Source: Phytophthora quininea
Lineage: Eukaryota > Oomycota > Peronosporomycetes > Peronosporales > Peronosporaceae
Assembly: GCA_011947345.1 (NCBI GenBank)
Contig: JAAVTG010000528.1
Span: 248,001 to 312,000 of the forward strand
DNA: 64,000 nt
Reading direction: 5' to 3'
In this document: positions 54,226 through 64,000 of the stretch, one piece after another
Position numbering within the stretch: the stretch's first letter is position 1
Layout of the letters: each line of letters opens with the position of its first letter
The notes under the pieces: model-generated
What the model saw: only the letters and a program-made list of their open reading frames with translations
Database searches by the model: none
Told to the model about the DNA's origin: nothing
Position numbers and translations under genes: made by a program

Positions 54226-56242
54226 ATGGCGAGTGCTGCTGCCAACCAGGAGCTGCTAGATGCGGTGAAAAAGGTCGAGTGCGGGACGTCAAGCGAGCGC
54301 TCAAGAACCGAGCGGACTCGGACTGCAAGGACCCGAACGGATGGACCCCATCAAGTTGGCCGCTCGACGAGGACACGTCGAGATCATCGACATCCTGGTG
54401 GAGCACAAGCGCTGGGAGGAGGCTCGCCTGCTGGGCATCGGCTGGCACTCGCAAATGTTCGAGTTCGTGGGCAGCGCCATGCACATCGCCGCTCTCTACG
54501 GCCGAGCCGACGTGCTGCGGCTCTTGCCCAACTACTTTGCAGACGCCAATGTGAAGGACGCGCAGGGCTGATGAGAGCGGCCGAACATGGCTACGTGGAC
54601 GCTATCGAGCTGCTGCTCAAGAAAGACGCAGATCTCCACGCTCGAGTAGATGACGGCACGACTGTACTGCAACTCGCTGTTCGAAGCGGACGGTTGGAAG
54701 CTGTCCGGGTTTTATTGGACTGTGGCGCAGATGTCGACGTCACGGACAACAACGGCACCACTTTACTCATGGAAGCAGCGCGAGAAGGACACGCCAAAGT
54801 GATGGAAGCGCTACTGGCGAAACAGCAGCACAAGTGACCGGTCACAAGGATGACCAAGATGAAAGGCGTTCTGAACGAGACCGACAAGAGCGGAAGGACG
54901 GCGCTGTACATGGCGGCAGCAAATGGTGAGCTAGCCACTCTGCGGTTCTTGTTGGCTCCAGGAGCGAGTCTCCACATTCGAGACAGCAGCAGTTTGTCGC
55001 CTTTGATGGTCGCTGTCCAAGAAGGCCACGGACAAGTCGTTCGTCTTCTGCTGACCAACAAAGCGGACGTCAACGCTCAGACTGCGGACGGGAGTGTTGC
55101 TTTGCAGCTCAACGAGGCCACGTCGATATGTGCTCGATACTTGTCGAAGCCTCGGCTGATGCGAACGCTATGAATCGCGCTGGTTCAACTCCACTGATGG
55201 AAGCGATTCAGGCGGGGAATATGGACGTGGTGAAGCTGCTGCTGCAACACAATGTCAAGTTGAACGCGATTGGAAAAGACAAGAGGACGCTGCTGCATCT
55301 CGCTGCCGAGAGCGGTGCAGACGAGTTGTTCGACTTCTTCCTCAGCGAAGTCGATTTCGTGGATCTTGTGGACGAGCAGGGATTTACGCCACTGATGGTA
55401 GCTGCTCGATACGGACACGTTGCCATCGTCAAGCAGCTTCTGAAGCGTCGAGCGAGTGTTCGAGTGATCGCCGGTGATGGCAGCTCGGCACTGCACGTGG
55501 CCGCAAGATCCGGACACTTAGACGTGTGTCGAGTTTTACTCGGTGCTGGAGCAGACGTCAACTCCAGCGATCGAAAACGAGGCACGCCGCTGATGAACGC
55601 TGTGATGGAAGGCACTTAGCCACTGTCAAGGCCCTTCTGGATGCGAATGCCGACGTAAATGCAGTGACGAAAGAAGGGAAATCGGCGCTGCATTTTGCTG
55701 CTCTGCAAGGTGCAATCGAGCTGCTGACGGAGCTCTGCGATCGTGTGAACAGCATTGATGTTCTGGATAACAACTGCTCCACGCCATTGATAGTCGCGGC
55801 CGAGACTGGTCGTGAAAGTGTGGTCAACTATTTGCTGCAGAAAGGTTCGCGTGCGAACAACAAGGTCACGAGCGAGAACACCGCCCTACACTTCGCGGCT
55901 GAAGGTGGCCACTTAAGTGTTTGTCGTTGGCTGGAGAAGTATGGGGCCCGGATTGATGTAGAGAATTGCCCTGGGTACACGCCACTGCTACTGGCAGCAA
56001 GACAAGGCCACACAGACGTCGTGGAGTTTCTGCTCGAGAAGGCCGCCAATATTAATGCGAGCGGAGAGGACCAGCGGACGGCGCTCCATTTTGCCGTGGC
56101 GAGCAACGCGTTGGGGACTGCAAAGGTTTTGCTCCAACATGGAGCTAAGGTGGACCCTGTAGACGTGCGGGGCTTCACTCCGCTCATGACGGCGGCTAAG
56201 TTTGTGGACAAGGACGTCATTCGGTTGCTGCTGCAGATTTAA
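54226..56242 (+). CDS. Ankyrin-repeat protein (frame-disrupted)
   Basis: Starts MASAAANQELLDAVKK at ATG 54226 and consists almost wholly of ankyrin repeats, roughly 17, with the usual TPLMxAAxxGHxxVVxxLL pattern. Examples: WTP-IKLAARRGHVEI, TTLLMEAAREGHAKV, RTALYMAAANGELATL, TPLMVAARYGHVAIV, SALHVAARSGHLDVC, TALHFAAEGGHLSVC, TPLLLAARQGHTDVV. At least five frame changes occur (near 54270 in an A run, 54347 in a C run, 54566, 55110 and 55613) plus a stop at 54835-54837, yet the repeats between them are undamaged. That favours sequencing error or a very young pseudogene over long decay. Ankyrin arrays bind partner proteins; no second domain is visible, so the role is unknown. Confidence 0.7.
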
Positions 56243-56618
56243 CGTGGAGAATGGAGAAAAAGTCACAAAATGGTGAGTGGAACCAGTGGAACGTGTGAAT
56301 ACTATTGCAATGTTTTGATGATCGATAACTTCAGGTTTTGGTGTCAAGTTGGCTAAGAAAGACTTGAGTCTGCAGCTCCATAGTCGTCGATCTTCTCGAA
56401 TCTCGACCTGATCGTCTCCTGCGCGTTCGTCCACCCAGGCCGTCAAGTTCGATCGCGTCGCCAAGTTGATCACGTCGCCGGTTTTGATGACGTTGTGCGC
56501 TTGTCCTTGTCACTTCCACCAGACAGACGTGCTGGACGATCGCCAAGTCCTGCAGCTTTCTCACTCTTCTATTTGTCATCTCCAGCGCAAGTGACTCAAG
56601 TACCAACAACTTCCAGCA
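56243..56618. other. Promoter region of the OYE gene
   Basis: Short spacer with no supported gene; pyrimidine-rich just before the OYE start. Confidence 0.35.
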
Positions 56619-57754
56619 ATGGCTCCGTCCACGCCCAAGCTCTTCACTCCTGTGACGCTAGGCGGCAAGAACCCCATCCAGCTCAAGCACCGAGTGGCCA
56701 TGGCGCCACTTACTCGTCTCCGCACGGGCGGTGAAGGCGTCCAGAAGCCCATCGGCGTCGAGTATTACTCGCAGCGCACGACGGACGGCGGTTTGATCAT
56801 CACCGAGGCCACCGACATCAGCAAGCAAGGCAACGGCTACTACGGCGCTCCCGGTCTGTACACGACCGAGCAGGTCGAGGCCTGGAAGCCGATCACCAAG
56901 GCCGTCCACGACAAGGGCGGCAAGATCTTCGTGCAGCTCTGGCACACGGGTCGTGTGAGTCACCCGCTTAACCAGCCCAATGGCGGACTGCCAGTCTCCG
57001 CCAGTGCCACCAGCATGAAGGAGGTGGCTAGCCACGCCGTCACCGTCGAAGGCCGCAAGGATCACGTGACGCCTCGTGCATTGGAGACGGACGAGATCCC
57101 CGGCATCGTCGAGGACTACAAGACGGCCACCAAGAACGCTCTGAGCGCCGGATTTGACGGCGTGGAGCTGCACGCCGCCAACGGCTACCTACTGGAACAG
57201 TTCCTGTGCGATTCGACCAACAAGCGAACGGACAAATACGGCGGATCGATCGAAAACCGTGCTCGCTTCTTGTTTGAAGCTCTGGAGGGGATTCTGTCTG
57301 TGGCGGACTCGAGCAAGGTGGCCATTCGTTTGTCGCCGTACGGTATCACCTTCGCCTGCACGGACTCGGATCCGTTGGTGACGTACGGCTACGTAGTGCG
57401 CAAGCTCAATGACTATGACCTCGCCTACGTTCATTTGGTGGAGCCCTACGGCTGGCACTTCACCGGACCAAAGGTGCCCGAAGGAGGCATCTCGCCAGTG
57501 CTGCGCCCCATGTACAAGGGGATCTTCGTCGCTGCCGGCGGCTTCGACCGTGCCAAGGCCATCGAGAACGTTGAGGAGGGCTACGACGACATCATCGCTT
57601 TCGGTCGCGACTTTATCGGCACGCCCGACATTGTGGAACGTCTGAAAGCCAACAAACCTTTCAACGAGTTTAACACCAAGACCTTCTACCCGCAGCCCAA
57701 CGACCCCTCGAGAAGGGCTACCTGGACTACCCGTTCCTGCAGGAGAGCAGCTAG
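56619..57754 (+). CDS. Old Yellow Enzyme family NADPH:flavin oxidoreductase
   Basis: 378 residues after one base is restored near 57708; without it the C-terminus reads into 57785. FMN-dependent TIM-barrel ene-reductase with RVAMAPLTRLR near the start (FMN binding), ITEATDISKQGNGYYGAPG, FVQLWHTGRVSHP, the substrate His/Asn pair in ELHAANGYLLEQFLCDSTN, KRTDKYGGSIENRARF, and the phosphate-binding end AAGGFDRAKAIENVEEG..AFGRDFIGTPD. The corrected C-terminus DYPFLQESS also fits the family. Such enzymes reduce activated C=C bonds of enones and nitro-compounds, and relatives act on oxylipins such as 12-oxophytodienoate. Cytosolic; no signal peptide. Complete and probably functional. Confidence 0.9.
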
Positions 57755-57837
57755 GCAAGACACCGACACAATTCGTTGGATTTGAAAGTATTGCATTCTA
57801 CTGTCGTCTTCATTTTACATCTAACCAAGAGTCTCAA

Positions 57838-58143
57838 TTGCAGCTCCTTTTGACTGTGGAGAAAGCTCACGGGGAAACAGATACATTGAACGGTGGTGAA
57901 CTCGATACTTCTCGACGCACCGCTTTCAGAATTGGCTTGAAGCGGAATTGGATGCTACGAACAAGACCCCAAAAGTATCTACTGAATGTTGAAGACAAAC
58001 AAGGAAAACTGGATGATTCGATTGTGGACGCTGCGATAAAAAGTGGTCATGGAGCTACACATCCGTACGAGTTGATCTCGACAGCAGCAAGCGAGTCAAC
58101 GAGCGCTGTAGCTAGCACAGAAGTGGTGGATATTGTAAAATAG
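57838..58143 (+). other. Unidentified 101-codon ORF
   Basis: Contains TAFRIGLKRNWMLRTRPQKY and ends STEVVDIVK. No family recognised. It may be an exon or gene fragment; the stretch tcaattgcag before it looks like an intron acceptor. Confidence 0.25.
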
Positions 58144-58479
58144 GTGACTCACAAGAGCTTGTCACCGGGACGCTGACTGTAGCATCGCGGCGTGTTAACC
58201 CACGCCTTGCGATACGCTCGCGCAGCGCTCCTAACATCTCATTTTCGTAGGCTTGCAGTGCCATTGAAAAGGCTGATTGGGTGGCGGTGATGGCTCGATC
58301 GCAGCAGAGACCGAGCCACGCGGGACTTGTTTGTCCCAAGGACGATTTGCAACGACGGCGATGTCGTGCTTCAAGCACAGTCTGATCGATATCCAGTCCG
58401 GAGGCAGGAGAGATCAAAGTGCCTGGTCATTCCCCAACGGATCTCGTCCAGGGCAAGTGGCAAAAGAACCGTGACATTA

Positions 58480-60441
58480 ATGGACAGTGCATTGCTACCG
58501 CACTCCAACTCTGGAGATGAAGACACGATCTCGATCGTAGCGTACGGCACCAACCCTCAAACTGAAGATCGAAACTCGTGGCGAAGTACTCGAGGCGACG
58601 CCCCAACAAACTACGAGCCTCCAGACTGGTCGTCTGACGATGGAGCTCGCGTCGACGGTAGTGCAAGACGCATCGCTATCAACCGTGGGGCGACTCAAAA
58701 CACTGCAGAAAACGCACTGGAGCCGACGTCCTCTGCTCCCAGTCTTCGAGGCGAAAACAGTTTTCGCAGCACCGCTGGAGCTAACCAGGATGCGACGACA
58801 CCTGACACCCCAGCAACACCGCCAGCGAATACGACGGTGCATCCGCTGACTTTGTACGGGAAAGATATCCTGCGGATCGTCCCCATCGGCTCCGCTTCGG
58901 CCGAACGGGATTCAAACCCCATCAAGTGGTCCGACACCCTTGGCGCAGTCGACGCCGAAGACAACATCTCGATCCGCGACCCTCACTTCGACCTCACAAA
59001 CGGCAAGATCGCCAAGCTCTTCTCGCTGTCGAAACCTGATGGTACGTCTACTATTGCCGACTTTTAAAGTGCTGTACTGACCGGTTTGTTTTAGAGAAGG
59101 GAATGTTGTCGTTCGAAGGTTTCCGTTGCGGCTTGAAGCCATGGGGATCGCTTGTGACAACGACAGACAATTCCAAGCGTTCGTGGATGAAGTGGACGAT
59201 GACAAGAGCGGCAACATCTCATACGACGAGTTTCTGTGTGCCATCCAGGAGATCAAACTGGCTCAGCTCTTCAACGACACCTTTCTCCGGACGATGCCGC
59301 AATTGACTGCGAGTTTGAACTCTCGTACACCGCCGACGCTCGGCTCGATCGAGTACTCACCTGATCGCATTCGCAGTGTCTACCCGATCAATCAAATCAA
59401 GAGCTTCATCTACTCAACCAAGCCAAGCTGGGCTACAGTTCGCTGGATCAACGTTGAAGGCATCGACACGCTTCTCATGCGCCGCTTATCGGTTCGATAT
59501 CGACTACATCCGTTGGCGATCGAGGACACGTTGGGCCCGGACGTGAAGCGACCAAAGTACGTCAAGTACGACGAGCACTCATCGCTCATCTTGCAGACGA
59601 TTCACGCACGCGATCTGTCCACCGTCAAGATGTACCAAAACATGTATCGAGCATCGCAGTTTGTCCTTCCCGAAGACGACTCACCGTTTGACCTCATGTC
59701 TCTTGCGGAGGTGCTGCAGCGACTGGAGAAGCTCAATGTTGGTCATGTGATGAGTCAGCCGTCCCAGCTTAGTGTGTACGTCATGGAAGGAGTGCTCGTC
59801 ACGGTGCAGAACTCCAGGGCCAACACGTTGTGGTCGTCTCTCAAGCAGCGACTCCACGTCTCCTACTCCAAAGTGCGTCAACACAGCACGGCCTTCCTCG
59901 TGTACACGATCCTCGACGTCTGCGTGAATGAGTTGGCGCCAATTTCTCAAACTTTCGGAGCCAAAATCCTCATGCTCGAGCAGCTGATGAAGTTGCAGTC
60001 CAAGAATTTTGACTTGGGTCGCTTTGCAGCCTGCACCAAGCAGATCAAAGGGCTGCAGATGCACTGCAAACCCATGCGCGAGGTCATCTCGAAGCTTGTG
60101 AGCTCTGACGACTACCAAGGAGAGACGCTGCAATATTTCGCTGATGTTCAAGAGCACCTGACCACCATCGAGGAAGAGTGCGAGCACCATCTCGATCGCT
60201 GCCAGATCCTCGTGGATGAGTTCAACAACGCCCGCGCCGCCATGCAGAACGATGTGAGCTACATACTGGCGCTGATTGCCGCCATCTTCCTCCCGGCGCA
60301 GTTTCTGACGGGCGTCTACGGCATGAACTTCCCTACATCCCAGAGCAAACTTACTACTACGGATACTACGTGTGGTGGGCCATCATGATCATCATTGCTG
60401 GACTCATCGTGCTCTTCTTTAAGCTCAAACGATGGCTGTAG
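58480..60441 (+). CDS. EF-hand/CorA-type divalent cation transporter, copy 3
   Basis: Exons 58480-59041 and 59095-60441 with a 53-nt intron (gtacgt to gttttag) at the same site as in copies 1 and 2. Two single-base losses, near 59134 (TTGGAA reduced to TTGAA) and in the C run 60331-60333, break the frame. With both restored the protein has 636 residues ending FKLKRWL. The EF-hand loop is canonical (DDDKSGNISYDE). The CorA domain has [33 protein letters not shown] and [23 protein letters not shown]. It is the most divergent copy, with an own version of the central segment (AEVLQRLEKLNVGHVMSQ) and the opposite orientation. Confidence 0.82.
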
Positions 60442-61566
60442 GAAGTGAATTCAATGTGGACGTACACGTCCCAAGCGGAAACATTCCCGTGACACTGGCG
60501 GCGTCGATAACATGCTTGTGCCATAGAATTTGCTCACTCATCTCTGGATCACGCGTGGCGACTTAGTCTAGTCGATTTTTACACACGAACAAGTCGCGAA
60601 GGCTCTGGTGGTGGCTACGTGTAGGGTAGACGTCTTGAAGGCAACTGATAGCGACGCGTGATACTTGAAAAACACGCACGGCGAAGAGTTCGTGTCTGGA
60701 TTTGCAAGCGACCAGGAATTCGATCGCGATGGATGCATTTCGGCCGCCCTTTCTTCACAGTCTACACACACTACCAACTCAGGCGAATGCGGCCGAAAGA
60801 TTGGCAGGAAGAAGGTCGTTGTACTGAGTGCCGGCGGTACATCGCTGTCTTCACAAGATCGCGTCCAAAGGAAGATCCCTTCCGTCCACCAAAACCGTTA
60901 AATACCGTAGGTGTTGTTGACAACAGTTGTCTAGCTCCGAAAATCACGATCTTTGACACCGCCCTCGTCTCACTCGGCGGGAACATTCGCGCTGCGGTCT
61001 AGATGCACTTTCGGTGTGACTGTGCTCCACATCTCAATGATCCTTCAGACGAGGGCGCTGCTGTCGTGGCAATGTCGTGCCTGCCAGGTGCAGCTACGCC
61101 ACGATATCGGGGTCAGCCCCGCAGAGCAGGTCTTTGAAGACTCGACAATGTCCGCTGGAAACGGTGCCACGCTACTGACGTGCATGAGGCGCGTCTCGAC
61201 GCTGTGCCCAGGCCAAAGTCAAGAAGACGGAACGCATGGCAGACGACTACCGATACGTCGAAGCGATGTTCAACTTTTCGCTGCTAAGGTAGGACCGCGA
61301 CTTGAGGTCGTCGCCACAACGCTGGTGTTCACCAGCTCATTTATTCGGCAGCTGCTTGCCCGGAGCGTTCCAGTCGGCAAATCTCAGGCGTGTCTGCAGC
61401 CGAAGCCTCCTCGAACGCGTTGACCAGCATAGAAACTCGTCGACCAGCTGAATGGCAGCTTGTCTTGAAGCCCTCAAAGTATCCGCGGAAGATATTCACA
61501 CCGAAAGCAAAGAGAGACCGTTGCCATTCTTGAATTCACCCCCGACAGTTCACGTTAGACTTAACC
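60442..61566. other. Intergenic, no supported gene
   Basis: Frames at 60658-61002 (+) and 60953-61423 (+) have coding-like runs but no family I recognise, and each is contradicted by other frames. The last 150 bp are the likely promoter of the armadillo gene. Confidence 0.35.
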
Positions 61567-63802
61567 ATGAGCTCCTTCGTCACCGTCGCGCAAGGTCTCG
61601 TCAAGATCTTCGAGCTGCGGGATGCCATCCGCCACCAACGTCGAGTCAACCGACAGACGTACTTGCAATTGACGGAGATCCACCTCGAGCTGCAGCTGCT
61701 GGAGCGCAACGGACCGCTCGAAGATAACGCGACGCTGAGACGCAATGCTGTGCTCAAGAAGTTCTCGTTCGCAGTCACCAAGTTCGCGGCTTATCTCGAG
61801 AGGTACAACAAGAAGAACTGCGTCACTCGGCTCTTCAAGCGCGGCGACATGGAAGCGGAACGTCTCGAGATCATCGCTGAGATCGAGCAAGTCTTCCGGA
61901 TGCTACATCTCGCCACCACCGTCACTGTCATGAACACGTCCAAGGATACCGCCAAAAAGCGATGCAGTTCCTCGCCAGACTGGATCACGTGCATAAGGAC
62001 GTCAAGCTTACACACGACGAAGTGCAAGCGGCACTGCGGGCACTTGTAGAGCAGCGAAGCACTGAACAGCACGCCAAAGTCGCGCCCATCGAGCAGGTGC
62101 CAGCAAAGAAGCAAGACGCTCACTTGGGCAACCTCTCCGTCCCGTTGCTCATGGACAGCATTGCCAACGGCTCCCCAATGACAAAGAGAAATCGCTGCTG
62201 CTGCTTATCCGCAAGTGCGTCCGCAGCAGTAGTCGAATGCAAATCTACCAAGCCAACGGCATCCCGATGCTTTCGAAACTGGTGCGCGAAAGCGACAACT
62301 TCGTCACGCAGCTGTACGCGCTGCACTGCCTCAGCTGGTTCACGTTCATTTACTCCAAGATGCCCGAGTCCGACTTCGAGATGCTACGGGGTTGTCTTCG
62401 CGTTGCAAATCAACCGGAGCTCATGACAGTCATGGACAAGTTGCAACATGGTGATGAGGCCGCCAAGGAGGATGCTGTGATCCTCTGTTCGTGCATCGCG
62501 ACCAACGGGAACGAAGACGCAATTCGAGACGTAGGCGTGTTGCCACCATTAGCCGAGATGCTGGAGAATGGCACACCGAACCAGAAGCTTTGGGCTGCCG
62601 AGACTTTGGCCACATTGGCCAGCAACAGTGACGAAAACTGCGAGGCGATTGCTCGTGAAGGAGCCATTGACCCTCTGATTGAATTGCTTCGAGTTGGTAC
62701 AGACATGCAGAAGCAAGAAGCAGCCTACGCGCTTGGCAATCTGGCAGCCAACAACGATGCCATTCGAGTCCAAATCGTACGCAGAGGAGCGATCCACCCG
62801 CTGGTCAAATTCGTCCGAGCAGTGATGGACGCGCAAAACCAGTGGGGAGTCTACGCGCTTGGGGTTCTTTCGCTGAACAATGACGAGAATCGAGTCGCGA
62901 TCGCACGTGCAGGAGCCATTGTCCCGCTGGTGAATTTGGTTCGAACGGGCTCAAGCGCGCAGCAGCAATGGGCAGTGTACACGCTCGGCAATCTCGCTCA
63001 TAACGACAAGAATCGCGTGGAGATGCTGTTCGAAGGAGTGACCCAACCTCTGGTGGGACTTCTGCGGTCTGGAACTGCAGCTCAAAAGCTCTGGTCTGCC
63101 TATGCGCTGGGCAATTTAGCTTGTGGGAATGACGCTGCGGATGAGATTGAGACTGCGATTGTTCCTCTCGTCCAGATCGTAGAGACCGGCACGGACAGCC
63201 AGAAGCAGGAAGCTGCCTACACGTTGGGCAATATCGCTGCTCATAGTGCGGCGGGTCGCGCTGCAATTGCTCGTGAAGGAGGCATTGAACCGCTAGTGGA
63301 GCTCGTTCGGTCAGGGGCCAGCGAGCTGAAGCAGTGGGCAGCTTACGCGCTAGAGTTTCTGGCTTACCAGAATGACGACAACCGCCTGGCGATTGTTCAA
63401 GAAGGAGCTGTGTCGCCGCTTGTGTCGCTCGTGCTGTCCGGCACAGAGACCCAGAAATCTCGCGCTGCGAAGACCCTGGCGAATCTCGCCATTGAAGACG
63501 ACGTGAACCACAAGGTGGTTTCGTCCGAGCGTATCATCGACCCGCTGATGCAGTTCCTGCGCACGGGGACCAACTCGCAAAAAGCCAATGCAGCAACTGC
63601 ATTACGCAAACTCGCCAGCACCAGCGACGACAACCTGGAAACCATCGTGCACGAAGGAGTCGTCCCGCTGCTGCAGGCGCTGGCCCAAACAGGCTCAACA
63701 CACGACAAGCAAGCAGCATTATTCGCTCTGGAACGCTTCGATGATCGGCCGGAAGATGGCGCAAAAGATGAAGGGAGCACTCGTAGCGCCGGTGTAGCTT
63801 GA
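61567..63802 (+). CDS. Armadillo-repeat protein with N-terminal helical domain
   Basis: About 745 residues if single bases are restored in the A run 61954-61958 and the C run 62173-62176. Residues 1-160 form a helical bundle-like region (FELRDAIRHQRRVNRQ, KKFSFAVTKFAAYLERY, EIEQVFRMLHLATTV) with the look of the four-helix adaptor domains of MLKL/MCA-type proteins; this is inference. From about residue 290 there are some eleven armadillo repeats of about 42 residues, with the recurring pattern GAIxPLVxLVRxGTxxQKQxAAYxLGNLA. Similar arrays in Vac8-like proteins bind partners. No kinase or other enzymatic domain. The ending DDRPEDGAKDEG is acidic. Confidence 0.85.
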
Positions 63803-64000
63803 TAGGCGATCTCGGATCATTTAACATATTTGTAATACATGTCTAGTCAATATAATCTTGCAGCGCTTAGCATCAGTCTTCTCCAGTCTCCGGCTCCTGC
63901 TCTTGATGTCACTGGCATCTTCGTCGCAATGATCGAATTTTACGAAATGTGTCGTTGGCTTAACTGTTATCCTTGAGTCGAAAATGGATTAACTCTGTCG
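63803..64000. other. 3' flank of the armadillo gene to the window edge
   Basis: Non-coding; includes AT-rich sequence suitable for transcript 3' ends. Confidence 0.3.

Noticed and set aside
54226..56242. Ankyrin gene as an old pseudogene
   Set aside because: The repeats between the breaks are intact and the breaks are mostly one-base changes, some in homopolymers, as in clearly functional neighbours; error or very recent loss is more likely.
60953..61423. 156-codon plus-strand ORF
   Set aside because: No recognisable domain; other frames in the same stretch look equally coding-like.
1..64000. RXLR or Crinkler effector genes
   Set aside because: I looked for a signal peptide followed within about 60 residues by RxLR and an acidic EER, and for LFLAK; no frame showed this order.

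Overview
The window looks like nuclear DNA of an oomycete, most likely Phytophthora or a close relative. The evidence is GC-rich, intron-poor genes with short GT-AG introns (about 50-80 nt), oomycete-type families (TAP-like S33 peptidases, multi-copy BT1-type transporters, TKL kinases with one membrane span, Cys-rich membrane proteins) and an oomycete-style transposon set (hAT, pogo/Tc1-mariner, IS630-like, Crypton). No rRNA, tRNA, CRISPR array or bacterial operon was seen, and no convincing RXLR effector.

Layout. About 0.9-7.1 kb is a gene block: two paralogues of a Cys-rich single-span membrane family, a decayed S33 peptidase, and the first of three EF-hand/CorA-type ion transporter genes. 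About 7.2-36.0 kb is a gene-poor transposon island: a complete pogo-like element with inverted ends and a TA target site (7269-8903), a hAT transposase gene (18040-20930), an IS630-like transposase with three in-frame stops (24251-25384), a hAT remnant (about 30.45-31.15 kb), a MITE-like element (29258-29482), LTR-like debris, and a Crypton tyrosine-recombinase element (about 32.7-36.0 kb). About 36.4-64 kb is gene-dense again: CorA-type copy 2, a TKL kinase, two tandem BT1-type transporters, a cluster of five Cys-rich membrane paralogues (46.5-53.7 kb), an ankyrin protein, an Old Yellow Enzyme, CorA-type copy 3 and an armadillo-repeat protein.

Two points matter for anyone using the annotation. 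First, many otherwise intact genes are broken by single-base length changes, usually a one-base contraction of a short homopolymer. For most of the two-exon or single-exon genes, adding one base per lesion gives a frame whose total length is again a multiple of three. This pattern, shared by host genes and transposases, suggests residual sequencing error more than mass pseudogenisation; true decay is seen at the S33 locus and in the IS630-like element. Second, the Cys-rich and CorA families occur on both sides of the transposon island, so an ancestral mixed cluster was probably split by transposon accumulation.

The most novel-looking items are: the Cys-rich membrane family (ectodomain with CLN and CYGxDGCVC-like motifs, one membrane span, tail motif LSLxGWxxMR, no signal peptide); the fusion of an EF-hand pair to a CorA channel; and the Crypton, whose introns and flanks are packed with TGTGA/TCACA motifs and which carries a histone-H1-like companion ORF.
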